Of a DNA stretch of 14,304 nt, positions 5,029-11,824 are shown one piece after another (the first letter of the stretch is position 1; every line of letters starts with the position of its first letter). The stretch is from the NCBI GenBank assembly GCA_945918815.1, contig CAMEIU010000036.1:1-14304 (forward strand), written 5' to 3'. Both the position numbers and the translations under genes were made by a program. The stretch is from an uncultured Clostridia bacterium (GTDB lineage Bacteria; Bacillota; Clostridia; Oscillospirales; Oscillospiraceae). A model generated the notes under the pieces. It was given only the letters and a program-made list of their open reading frames with translations, had not been told where the DNA came from and searched no databases.

Positions 5029-6456
5029 ATGATTCATCAATATCAATTAAACGGATACAATATCGTCCTGGACGTCTACAGCGGCAGCGTCCACGCCGTG
5101 GACCAGTTGGCCTACGATGCCATCGCCCTGCTGGACCAGGGAAAGAGCCGCACGGAGACGGAGGCCCTTCTGCAAGGCCGCTATTCCGGGGAAGAGATCC
5201 GGGAATGTCTGGCGGATATCGACGCTCTGACCCAGGCGGGGAAGCTGTTCACAGAGGACACCTACGCCGACAAGGCCTTTGATTTTAAAAACCGCAGCAC
5301 CGTGGTCAAGGCCCTCTGCCTCCATGTGGCCCACACCTGCAATCTGAACTGCGAGTACTGCTTCGCGGCCCAGGGCAAGTTTCACGGGAAGGCGGGCCTC
5401 ATGTCCTTCGAGACCGGCAAGCGGGCCTTGGATTTCCTCATCGAGCATTCCGGCACCCGGCGGAATCTGGAGGTGGACTTCTTCGGCGGCGAGCCGCTGA
5501 TGAACTTCCAGGTCTGCAAGGACCTGGTGGCCTACGCCCGGAGCATTGAAAAGGAAAAGGGCAAGAACTTCCGCTTCACCCTGACCACCAACGGCATCGG
5601 AATCACCGACGAGGTCATCGAGTGGGCCAACCGGGAGTGCTACAACGTGGTCCTGAGCCTGGACGGCCGGAAGGAGGTCAACGACCGCTTCCGCAAGGAT
5701 ATCCACGACGTGGGCAGCTACGACCGCATCGTGCCCAAGTTCCAGAAATTCGTGGAGGCCCGGGGCGGCAAGAACTACTACATGCGCGGCACCTTCACCC
5801 ACTACAACCCGGATTTCACCAACGACCTGTTCCACATGGCTGACGACCTGGGCTTCACGGAGCTTTCCATGGAGCCGGTGGTCTCCGCCCCGGATGATCC
5901 CTGCGCCCTGACGGAGGAAGATTTCCCGGTCTTGTGCGAGCAATATGAAATCCTGGCCAAGGACATGATCCGGCGGGAAAAGGACGGCAAGCCCATCACC
6001 TTCTACCACTACATGCTGGACCTCCAGCACGGTCCCTGCATCTACAAGCGGATCTCCGGCTGCGGCTCCGGCACGGAGTACATGGCCGTGACCCCCTGGG
6101 GCGACCTGTATCCCTGCCACCAGTTCGTGGGCGACGAGGCCTATAAGCTGGGCGACATCTGGAACGGCGTCACCAACACCAATCTGCGGGACGAGTTCAA
6201 GCTCTGCAACGTCTACGCCCGGCCCGACTGCAAGGACTGCTGGGCCAGGCTCTACTGCTCCGGCGGCTGCGCGGCCAACGCCCTCCACGCCTCCGGCGAC
6301 ATCCACGGAATCTACGAATACGGCTGCCGCGTCTTCCGCAAGCGGATGGAGTGCGCCCTGATGATCAAAGTCGCCGAGGCGCTGGACCCGGAACTGAACC
6401 AGGGCCGTGCCCCCGAATCCGATTGCGGCGGCTGCGAAGAAACCTGCGAAGGATGA
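5029..6456 (+). CDS. scfB: SCIFF radical SAM maturase (rSAM/SPASM)
   Basis: This 475-aa radical SAM enzyme (family of CteB/Tte1186) should install thioether bridges in the neighbouring six-cysteine peptide. In order: an N-terminal peptide-binding region (about 1-85, with YSGSVHAVDQLAYDAIALL resembling the RRE-like segment of this family); the radical SAM domain with CNLNCEYC (Cys-104, -108, -111, binding the SAM-cleaving 4Fe-4S cluster) and FFGGEPL (151-157); TLTTNG (184-189) and LSLDG (209-213) of the barrel; then the C-terminal SPASM domain with Cys-345, -363, -393, -401, -404, -410, -414 and -433 for auxiliary clusters. The start has a modest AAGGA site eight bases upstream. The last ten residues, CGGCEETCEG, add three more cysteines (466, 469, 473), a tail I cannot match to a known domain. 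The stop is 13 bases before rimM, so the two are probably co-translated. Confidence 0.95.
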   Translation: MIHQYQLNGYNIVLDVYSGSVHAVDQLAYDAIALLDQGKSRTETEALLQGRYSGEEIRECLADIDALTQAGKLFTEDTYADKAFDFKNRSTVVKALCLHVAHTCNLNCEYCFAAQGKFHGKAGLMSFETGKRALDFLIEHSGTRRNLEVDFFGGEPLMNFQVCKDLVAYARSIEKEKGKNFRFTLTTNGIGITDEVIEWANRECYNVVLSLDGRKEVNDRFRKDIHDVGSYDRIVPKFQKFVEARGGKNYYMRGTFTHYNPDFTNDLFHMADDLGFTELSMEPVVSAPDDPCALTEEDFPVLCEQYEILAKDMIRREKDGKPITFYHYMLDLQHGPCIYKRISGCGSGTEYMAVTPWGDLYPCHQFVGDEAYKLGDIWNGVTNTNLRDEFKLCNVYARPDCKDCWARLYCSGGCAANALHASGDIHGIYEYGCRVFRKRMECALMIKVAEALDPELNQGRAPESDCGGCEETCEG

Positions 6457-6469
6457 CCAGGAGGATGCC

Positions 6470-6970
6470 ATGAAGAATCTCGATTTGATTCCCACCGGGC
6501 AGATTGTCAACACCCACGGGCTCCGGGGCGATGTGAAGGTCATGCCCTGGGCCGACGACCCGGAATTCCTGCTGGAGTTCGACCGGTTTTTCATCGACGG
6601 GAAGGAATACGCCGTCCAGCACGCCAGCCTGCAGAAGTCCATGGTGCTTTTGAAGCTGAAAGGCGTGGATTCCATCGACGATGCCGCCAAGCTGCGGCAG
6701 AAGGAAATCGCCATCGCCCGGTCCGATGTGGAGCTGGAGGACGGGACTGTGTTCATCGCCGATCTCATTGGCCTGCCGGTTCTGGCGGACGGTACGGAGA
6801 TCGGAAAAATCACCGAGGTCATGCCCCTGCCGGGCAACGACGTGTATGTGGTCCAGGGGGAGCATGAATATCTGATTCCCGCCGTGAAGGAGTTCGTGGA
6901 GGAAATCGACACCAAGGCAGGCTTTGTAAAGGTAAAGCTCATTGAAGGGATGCGGAGCGATGCGGATTGA
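6470..6970 (+). CDS. rimM: Ribosome maturation factor RimM
   Basis: This 166-aa protein matches RimM, which binds ribosomal protein S19 and helps the head of the 30S subunit mature. The N-terminal beta-barrel domain shows PTGQIVNTHGLRGDVKVMPW (8-27). The C-terminal PRC-barrel shows FIADLIGLPVLADGTEIGKI (95-114), with the characteristic LPGNDVYVV (120-128) and YLIPAVKEFVEEID (134-147). Start choice: AGGAGG lies five bases before the ATG, and the nearby ATG at 6465 meets a stop at once. It overlaps trmD by 11 bases. In most bacteria rimM lies between rpsP and trmD-rplS; here it follows the SCIFF maturase and neither rpsP nor a KH-domain gene precedes it. Confidence 0.95.
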   Translation: MKNLDLIPTGQIVNTHGLRGDVKVMPWADDPEFLLEFDRFFIDGKEYAVQHASLQKSMVLLKLKGVDSIDDAAKLRQKEIAIARSDVELEDGTVFIADLIGLPVLADGTEIGKITEVMPLPGNDVYVVQGEHEYLIPAVKEFVEEIDTKAGFVKVKLIEGMRSDAD

Positions 6971-7739
6971 CATCATGACCCTGTTTCCCGACACCGTGGG
7001 CGCGATCATGCACGAGAGCATCTTAGGCCGCGCCCAGGCCAAGGGCCTGATTGAAATCGAGACCTGGCAGATCCGGGATTACACCACCAACAAGCAGAAC
7101 CAGGTGGACGACTATCCCTACGGCGGCGGCCATGGGGCCATTCTCCAGGCGGATCCGCTGTTTCGCTGCTGGGAGGCCGTCTGCGACGAGGCCGGCGCGC
7201 CGGTCCACACCATCTATTTATCGCCTTGCGGCAAGACCTTCACCCAGGCCGATGCGAGACGGCTCCGGGACCTGGGCCAGCCCTTGGTGCTGGTCTGCGG
7301 CCATTATGAGGGCATCGACCAAAGGTTCATCGACGAGTGCGTGGACGAGGAGATCTCCCTGGGCGACTTTGTGCTGACCGGCGGCGAGATTCCCGCCATG
7401 GCCGTGGCCGACGCCGTGTGCCGTCTGGTGCCGGGAGTTCTGGGGGACGAGGAATGCTTCACCGACGAGAGCCACTGGGCCGGGACGTTGGAATATCCCC
7501 AGTATTCCAGGCCGGAGGTCTGGCACGATCTGGCGGTGCCGAAAATCCTGCTCTCCGGCAACCACGCCGCCGTGGACCGCTGGCGCAGGAAGCAGTCCCT
7601 GTACCGCACCTATGAACGCAGGCCGGACATGTACCGGAAGCTGCGCTTTGAAACCAAGCAGGACAAAAAGCTACTGCGAGAAATGGAGGAAGAATATGGA
7701 CAAGATCTCGACCCTGAAAAGCTGGGTCCAGGACAGTGA
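6960..7739 (+). CDS. trmD: tRNA (guanine37-N1)-methyltransferase
   Basis: This 259-aa enzyme methylates N1 of G37 next to the anticodon of tRNAs reading CUN, CCN and CGG codons, preventing +1 frameshifting. It has the N-terminal MRIDIMTLFPD, the loop YPYGGGHGAIL (53-63), the SAM-binding trefoil knot with LVCGHYEGIDQRF (111-123) and SLGDFVLTGGEIPAM (133-147), and the C-terminal helical domain with LLSGNHAAVDRWRRKQSL (197-214). The start at 6960 is preferred to 6942 because MRIDIMTLFP is the family N-terminus; GAAGGGATGCGGAG upstream gives a weak ribosome binding site, as expected for coupled translation from rimM. Where many TrmD proteins have Asp-Ser-Phe before the GLLEYPxYTRP segment, this one reads DESHWAGTLEYPQYSRP (169-185). 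The usual rplS is absent downstream; a sirtuin overlaps instead. Confidence 0.96.
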   Translation: MRIDIMTLFPDTVGAIMHESILGRAQAKGLIEIETWQIRDYTTNKQNQVDDYPYGGGHGAILQADPLFRCWEAVCDEAGAPVHTIYLSPCGKTFTQADARRLRDLGQPLVLVCGHYEGIDQRFIDECVDEEISLGDFVLTGGEIPAMAVADAVCRLVPGVLGDEECFTDESHWAGTLEYPQYSRPEVWHDLAVPKILLSGNHAAVDRWRRKQSLYRTYERRPDMYRKLRFETKQDKKLLREMEEEYGQDLDPEKLGPGQ

Positions 7740-8409
7740 CAACATCGTCTTCTTCGGCGGCGCGGGCGTGTCCACCGAGAGCGGCATCCCGGACTTCCGA
7801 AGCACCGACGGCCTGTACCACCAGAAATTCGCCTATCCGCCGGAGACCATTCTGAGCCACAGCTTTTTCCACGCCCACGCCGAGTATTTTTACAACTTCT
7901 ACCGAGAAAAGATGCTGATTCTCGATGTGGAGCCCAACCGCGCCCATCTGGCCCTGGCCCGGCTGGAGGAACAGGGAAAGCTGAAAGCCGTGGTGACCCA
8001 GAACATCGACGGCCTCCACTACAAGGCCGGCAACAAGAAGGTCTATGAGCTCCACGGCTCCATCCACCGGAACTACTGCCAGAAATGCGGCAAATTCTAC
8101 GGGCCGGAGTTCATCCAGCAGTCCACGGGCATCCCACGGTGCAGCTGCGGCGGAATCATCAAGCCCGACGTGGTGCTCTACGAGGAGTCCCTCAACGACA
8201 AGTGCATCATGGGCTCCGTGGAGGCCATTGCGGGCGCCGATGTGCTGATCGTCGGCGGCACCAGCCTGACGGTCTATCCGGCGGCGGGCCTGCTGCGCTA
8301 TTACCGCGGAAACAAGCTGGTCCTCATCAACCGGGACGAGACGCCCTACGACGACGAGGCTAATTTGATCTTCCACGAATCCATTGGCAGCGTATTGGGA
8401 GAACTATAA
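7696..8409 (+). CDS. cobB: NAD-dependent protein deacylase, sirtuin (SIR2) family
   Basis: This 237-aa sirtuin should remove acetyl or other acyl groups from lysines, using NAD+ and releasing nicotinamide. Signatures are GGAGVSTESGIPDFRSTDG (21-39, Rossmann/NAD pocket), TQNIDGLH (101-108), the catalytic His in ELHGS (His-120), a zinc site of Cys-128, Cys-131, Cys-149 and Cys-151, then IKPDVVLYEESL (155-166) and VGGTSLTVYPA (187-196). The length is typical of a bacterial single-domain enzyme. The start at 7696 has GGAGGA five bases before it. It lies inside the 3' end of trmD, giving a 44-base overlap in another frame and so tight translational coupling. The VLYEE segment in place of the FGE of many enzymes is a variant I believe is common in Clostridia. 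Substrates are unknown. Confidence 0.95.
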   Translation: MDKISTLKSWVQDSDNIVFFGGAGVSTESGIPDFRSTDGLYHQKFAYPPETILSHSFFHAHAEYFYNFYREKMLILDVEPNRAHLALARLEEQGKLKAVVTQNIDGLHYKAGNKKVYELHGSIHRNYCQKCGKFYGPEFIQQSTGIPRCSCGGIIKPDVVLYEESLNDKCIMGSVEAIAGADVLIVGGTSLTVYPAAGLLRYYRGNKLVLINRDETPYDDEANLIFHESIGSVLGEL

Positions 8410-8415
8410 ATTGAA

Positions 8416-8482
8416 CCGTAGGGGCGACCCTTGCGGTCGCCCGGAGTATGCAGTCGGGCGACCGCAAGGGTCGCCCCTACGG
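8416..8482. repeat. Perfect inverted pair of 27-nt hairpin repeats
   Basis: The 27 bases at 8416-8442 and their exact reverse complement at 8456-8482 flank a 13-base spacer. Each copy is itself a hairpin built on GGGCGACC/GGTCGCCC. The right copy is identical to 4642-4668. The outer ends are CCGTAGG/CCTACGG, the opposite arrangement from the pair at 4642-4712. Such repeats are scattered in Oscillospiraceae genomes; here the pair begins seven bases after the sirtuin stop codon. Confidence 0.9.
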
Positions 8483-8490
8483 CGTTTTCT

Positions 8491-8523
8491 TCGTACTCCC
8501 CCGAAGGGGGCACGAGGTTTTTT
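8491..8523 (+). terminator. Intrinsic terminator after the sirtuin gene
   Basis: TCGT-act-CCCCC (8491-8502) pairs with GGGGG-c-ACGA (8506-8515) around a GAA loop, with a small internal loop, then GG and six T residues (8518-8523). It would end the scfA-sirtuin transcript. It sits four bases beyond the stop of the convergent kinase gene, so it may also affect that transcript. It includes the recurrent GGGGGCACGAGG motif. Confidence 0.6.
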
Positions 8524-8526
8524 ATT

Positions 8527-9762
8527 TTATGCCCGCAGTAAGGCCACGGCCACGTCGTTGACGTTAGTGCCGGTGGGGCCGGTGACGATCAGGCCGTCCA
8601 CGGCTTGCAGGGCGTGGTAGGCGTCGTTGTTCTGGAGAACCTGGTAGACGTCGATTCCCTTGGATTTCAGCAGGGCATCCGTCTCGCCGTCGGTGTAGCC
8701 GCCGGCGGCGTCGGTGGGGCCGTCGGTACCGTCGCTGCCCACGCTGAACACCGCCGCGTTGGGCAGGCCTGCGATTCCCGAGGCAGCGGCCAGGGCCAGC
8801 TCCTGATTTCGTCCGCCCTTCCCCTTGCCCGTCAGCCGGACTACGGTCTCACCGCCGGCCAGGAAGGCCAGGGATTTGCCGGAACCGGCGTGGGTCTGGA
8901 GGATGGAGGCCAGGAAGCTGCCAGCTTCCCTGGCCTGGCAGCAGAGCCGGTCGGTCAGAACCACCGGTTCATAGCCCAGGTCCCGGCAGGCCTTGGCGGC
9001 GGCGGCGCACAGCTCCCGGACACTGCCGGTGATCCGGGTCTCCACGTTGTCCAATTCTTTCGGCGTCTCCTGTTCCAGACAGGCCCGGGCCTCCGGCGGC
9101 AGACGGAGACTGTATTTTTCCACAATGGCCTTGGCCTGGGCGCAGGTGGAGCCGTCAGGGCAGGCAGGGCCGGAGGCGATCATATCCAGCGGATCCCCGA
9201 GAATGTCGGAGAGCACCACGGAGACCACCCGGGCCGGGGCGCAGGCCTGGGCGAACCGGCCGCCCTTGACGGCGGACAGCCGCTTGCGGACCGTGTTCAT
9301 CTCCACAATGTCCGCGCCGCAGGCCAGCAGCTGCCCGGTGATATCCTGGAGCACAGCCCCGGACACCAGAGGCTTTTCAAAGAGCGCGCTGCCGCCGCCG
9401 GACAGGAGGAACAGCACCGTGTCCTCTGCCGTCAGGCCGGACACCAGATCCAGGGCCTCCTGGGTGGCGGCGAAGGAATTCTCGTCGGGCACCGGATGAC
9501 CGGCCTCCCGGCAGGCAAAGTTGGCGATGGGGCCCTTCACATGGCCGTACTTGGTGACCACCACGCCCGCATCGATGCGGCTGCCCAGGCAGTCGTGGGC
9601 GGCCTTCGCCATCTGCCACGCGGCCTTTCCGGCGGCCACCAGCGCCACCCGGCCCGGGAACTGCCGCCCCTCCAGGGCGCGGCGGACGGCGGCGTCCGGC
9701 TGAACCGCCTGGATGGAGGCGGCGACGATGGAATCGGCATGGGCCCGCAGAACTTGATTCAT
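8527..9762 (-). CDS. Glycerate 2-kinase / MOFRL family (DUF4147)
   Basis: This 411-aa protein is a type-II glycerate kinase, transferring phosphate from ATP to D-glycerate to give 2-phosphoglycerate, which enters glycolysis. Older annotations call the family hydroxypyruvate reductase (TtuD). Motifs: VAAGKAAWQMAKAA (42-55), LLSGGGSALFEKPL (119-132), EMNTVRKRLSAVKGG (154-168), VLSDILGDPLDMIASGP (183-199), LAGGETVV (301-308), GKGKGGRNQELALAAA (312-327), VGSDGTDGPTDAAGG (341-355) and GPTGTNVNDV (395-404), the last three belonging to the C-terminal MOFRL domain. The start has AAAGGAG about ten bases upstream. It is the second gene after a GntP-family permease on the same strand, with a 218-base gap between, which supports uptake and phosphorylation of glycerate. 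No regulator lies beside them. Confidence 0.92.
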   Translation of the reverse strand: MNQVLRAHADSIVAASIQAVQPDAAVRRALEGRQFPGRVALVAAGKAAWQMAKAAHDCLGSRIDAGVVVTKYGHVKGPIANFACREAGHPVPDENSFAATQEALDLVSGLTAEDTVLFLLSGGGSALFEKPLVSGAVLQDITGQLLACGADIVEMNTVRKRLSAVKGGRFAQACAPARVVSVVLSDILGDPLDMIASGPACPDGSTCAQAKAIVEKYSLRLPPEARACLEQETPKELDNVETRITGSVRELCAAAAKACRDLGYEPVVLTDRLCCQAREAGSFLASILQTHAGSGKSLAFLAGGETVVRLTGKGKGGRNQELALAAASGIAGLPNAAVFSVGSDGTDGPTDAAGGYTDGETDALLKSKGIDVYQVLQNNDAYHALQAVDGLIVTGPTGTNVNDVAVALLRA

Positions 9763-9819
9763 AAGCAGGATACTCCTTTCCGTTTGAAGGCGAATATGGA
9801 ACTTCCACGCACCCGCTCC

Positions 9820-9846
9820 ATGCAGGCGGCTGATAGCCGCCCCTAC
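9820..9846. repeat. 27-nt hairpin repeat (GGCGGCTGATAGCCGCC type)
   Basis: This segment is a near-identical copy (one difference) of 3059-3085. Its core GGCGGCTGATAGCCGCC folds into a short stem, and the end CCCCTAC is shared with the 27-nt repeats at 4642-4668 and 8456-8482. It lies in the permease-kinase gap. Confidence 0.8.
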
Positions 9847-9894
9847 ATGGGTCCGAAGGTGCGTACAAAATGCAGGGCGGCCTCGGCCTGCCGA

Positions 9895-9925
9895 TGCAGG
9901 CGCTTCCGTTTGGGAAGCGCCTGCA
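9895..9925. promoter_or_regulatory. Strong 13-bp hairpin in the permease-kinase gap
   Basis: TGCAGGCGCTTCC (9895-9907) pairs perfectly with GGAAGCGCCTGCA (9913-9925) around the loop GTTTG. Four more pairs (GCCG/CGGC) can form outside a one-base bulge. No U-tract follows on either strand, so it is more likely a transcript-stabilising or processing structure at the 3' end of the permease message than an intrinsic terminator. Confidence 0.55.
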
Positions 9926-9980
9926 CGGCGCGCCGGGGCCGCCGCGCCCGACCGGGCGTTTCATCTGCGATGGCGAATAC

Positions 9981-11375
9981 TTACCGGAAGATCAGGGACA
10001 GGATAAAGATGCCGATCATGGCGGCCACGCCCAGGACCAGGGTGCAGAGAGTCTGGGTCTTGTAGCCCTGCTCGGGGGTCATATCGCCGAAGTTGGTGAC
10101 GACCCAGAAGTAGGAGTCGTTGGCGTGGGAGACGGTCATGGCGCCTGCGCCGATGGCCATAACGGTCAGGGCGGCCCGTGCGGGCGTATCCAGGCCCAGC
10201 GCGCCCATCAGCGGGGCAATAATGCCGGCCGTGGTGGTGATGGCAACGGTGGAGGAGCCCTGCGCGCTCTTGAGGATGGCGGCCAGCAGGAACGGGAACA
10301 GGATGCCCACGGTCTCCAGCACGTTGGCGTTGGAGGTGATGTAGCTGACCATGCTGGTGGAGGAGATGACCTTGCCCAGGACGCCGCCGGCGGCAGTGAC
10401 AAACAGGATGGGGCCGACGGTCTTCAGGGTATCGTTGGTGACCTTGTAGAAGTCGCCCATCTTATGGGCGGTGCCCATCTGGATGACGGCGAAGATGGTG
10501 CCCACGGTCAGAGCGATGATGGGCTTGCCCAGGAAATCGCAGACGGCGAACGCCGTGCCGGTCCAGCCGGCCATGGCGGCGATGGAGCCCAGGGCCATCA
10601 GGACGATGGGAACCAGAATGGGCGCCAGGGCGTTCCAGGCGTTGGGCAGCTTGCCGTATTCGGCCACCAGCTCTTCATAGGTCTTGACTACCGCGTCGGT
10701 GTCGCCGACCTCGTCCGCGCTCTTGACCCGCTTGCCGATGAACTTGGCATAGAAGTAGCCCGCGATCAGGGGCAGGATGGAGGCCAGAACGCCGATGCCC
10801 ATGACCAGCAGCAGATTGTTGCCGATGCCCAGGGTGTTGGCGGCGGCGATGGGACCGGGCGTGGGCGGGATAAACACATGGGAAATGTACAGGCCGGCAG
10901 ACAGCGCCACGGTCATGGCCACACTGGAGGTGCCGGTGCGCTTGACCAGAGCCCGGCGGATGGGATCCAGGATGACGAAGCCGCTGTCACAGAAAACAGG
11001 AATGGAGACCACCCAGCCCATGAGCTCAATGGCAATCTCCGGGTGTTTTTTGCCAACCAGCTTGACCACCAGGTCGGCCAGCTTCAAGGCCGCGCCGGTC
11101 TTCTCCAGGACGGAGCCGATCAATGCGCCCAGAATGATGACGATGCCGATGCTGGTGAAGGTGCCCGAGAAGCCCGCGCCGATGACGGTCGGGATGCCGG
11201 ATGTGACGCTTCCGTCGGCATTGGTCACGTTGGTCAGCGGGATGCCCGCCACCAGGGCCAGCAGCAGCGACACGCCCATGATGGCCAGGAACGGATGGAC
11301 CTTGAACTTGGAAATCGCCACAATCATCACGACGATGGCAAGGACGAAGGCCACGATCAATGCAAAGCCTGACAT
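9981..11375 (-). CDS. gntP: GntP-family permease (gluconate/glycerate-type transporter)
   Basis: This 464-aa integral membrane protein has the length and about 12-14 hydrophobic segments of the GntP family of sugar-acid/proton symporters in the cytoplasmic membrane. Typical features are the N-terminal FALIVAFVLAIVVMIVAISK (4-23), a second helix around 28-47, the loop with PVFCDSGFVIL (family signature around 150-160), FIPPTPGPIAAANTLG (172-187), SAQGSSTVAITTTAG (about 372-386) and a final helix ending the protein. The start is supported by GGGAGG seven bases before the ATG. The next gene on this strand encodes a glycerate 2-kinase, so glycerate is the likeliest substrate, although gluconate and related acids are transported by homologues. 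The upstream region has no clear consensus promoter; TTCCCT-17-TAAAAT near 11440-11470 is a weak possibility. Confidence 0.92.
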   Translation of the reverse strand: MSGFALIVAFVLAIVVMIVAISKFKVHPFLAIMGVSLLLALVAGIPLTNVTNADGSVTSGIPTVIGAGFSGTFTSIGIVIILGALIGSVLEKTGAALKLADLVVKLVGKKHPEIAIELMGWVVSIPVFCDSGFVILDPIRRALVKRTGTSSVAMTVALSAGLYISHVFIPPTPGPIAAANTLGIGNNLLLVMGIGVLASILPLIAGYFYAKFIGKRVKSADEVGDTDAVVKTYEELVAEYGKLPNAWNALAPILVPIVLMALGSIAAMAGWTGTAFAVCDFLGKPIIALTVGTIFAVIQMGTAHKMGDFYKVTNDTLKTVGPILFVTAAGGVLGKVISSTSMVSYITSNANVLETVGILFPFLLAAILKSAQGSSTVAITTTAGIIAPLMGALGLDTPARAALTVMAIGAGAMTVSHANDSYFWVVTNFGDMTPEQGYKTQTLCTLVLGVAAMIGIFILSLIFR

Positions 11376-11563
11376 AGAAATTCCTCCCTTAAATTTGTGC
11401 AGAGTGGCAGTTTTCTCTCTCAGCGCGCTCTGCTCTCTTGTTTTATTTTACAACGTTTCGATGAAAAAGGGAAGATGGAGAATCAATTATTTTGAATAGA
11501 TATGCAAGCCCATACCGGAACGCAGCAAAACGGAAGGCGGACAAATTGGAATTTATCTATGAG
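11376..11563. other. Intergenic upstream region of the permease gene
   Basis: This stretch holds the leader and probable promoter of the minus-strand permease gene. It contains the dyad-like AACGTT near 11451-11456, which might be part of an operator, but no full regulator site can be recognised. No coding potential is evident. Confidence 0.4.
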
Positions 11564-11799
11564 TTGACAATTGATAATTGACAATTGGCAATGGAGGTAT
11601 CCGCTTCGCGGATGATTGAAATGATTGCCCGCCAGAAAGAAATCCGTAGGGGCAGCCCCATGTGGCCGCCCGTTGGTGCAGGCTTTCGGGCGGCCACGCG
11701 GGGCCGCCCCTACGGTGTTGCTTGATCGTGCTTCTGTCAATTCTAATTCATCGCGAAGCGACACCATAATTGTCAATTGTCCATTGTCAATTGTCAATT
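11564..11799. repeat. Nested inverted-repeat element (MITE-like), 236 bp
   Basis: The outer arms carry tandem TTGACAATTG-type words on the left (11564-11594) and their inverted form, ATTGTCAATTGTCCATTG, on the right (11769-11799). Inside them lie TCCGCTTCGCGGA on the left and TCGCGAAGCGACACC on the right. The core (11644-11715) is another inverted repeat beginning CCGTAGGGGC and ending GCCCCTACGG, with GGCCGCCCG / CGGGCGGCC arms around a central loop. There is no transposase gene. Part of the right arm recurs at 3130-3166. The plus- and minus-strand open frames crossing it are translated repeats with no ribosome binding site. Confidence 0.75.
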
Positions 11800-11824
11800 C
11801 GCTCTACAAAATCCCAATTTTCTT

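Noticed and set aside
5047..6942. 631-codon minus-strand open frame opposite scfB and rimM
   Set aside because: It spans two clearly recognised genes on the other strand, is low in complexity and has no ribosome binding site.
9870..11372. 500-codon plus-strand open frame opposite the permease gene
   Set aside because: It is a shadow frame, very rich in Gly, Gln, Asp and His with no fold-like pattern, while the minus strand encodes a clear membrane transporter.
11483..11797. Minus-strand open frame with NGRPHGAAPT-type sequence
   Set aside because: This is translation of the nested intergenic repeat; such peptides appear wherever these repeats are misread as genes.
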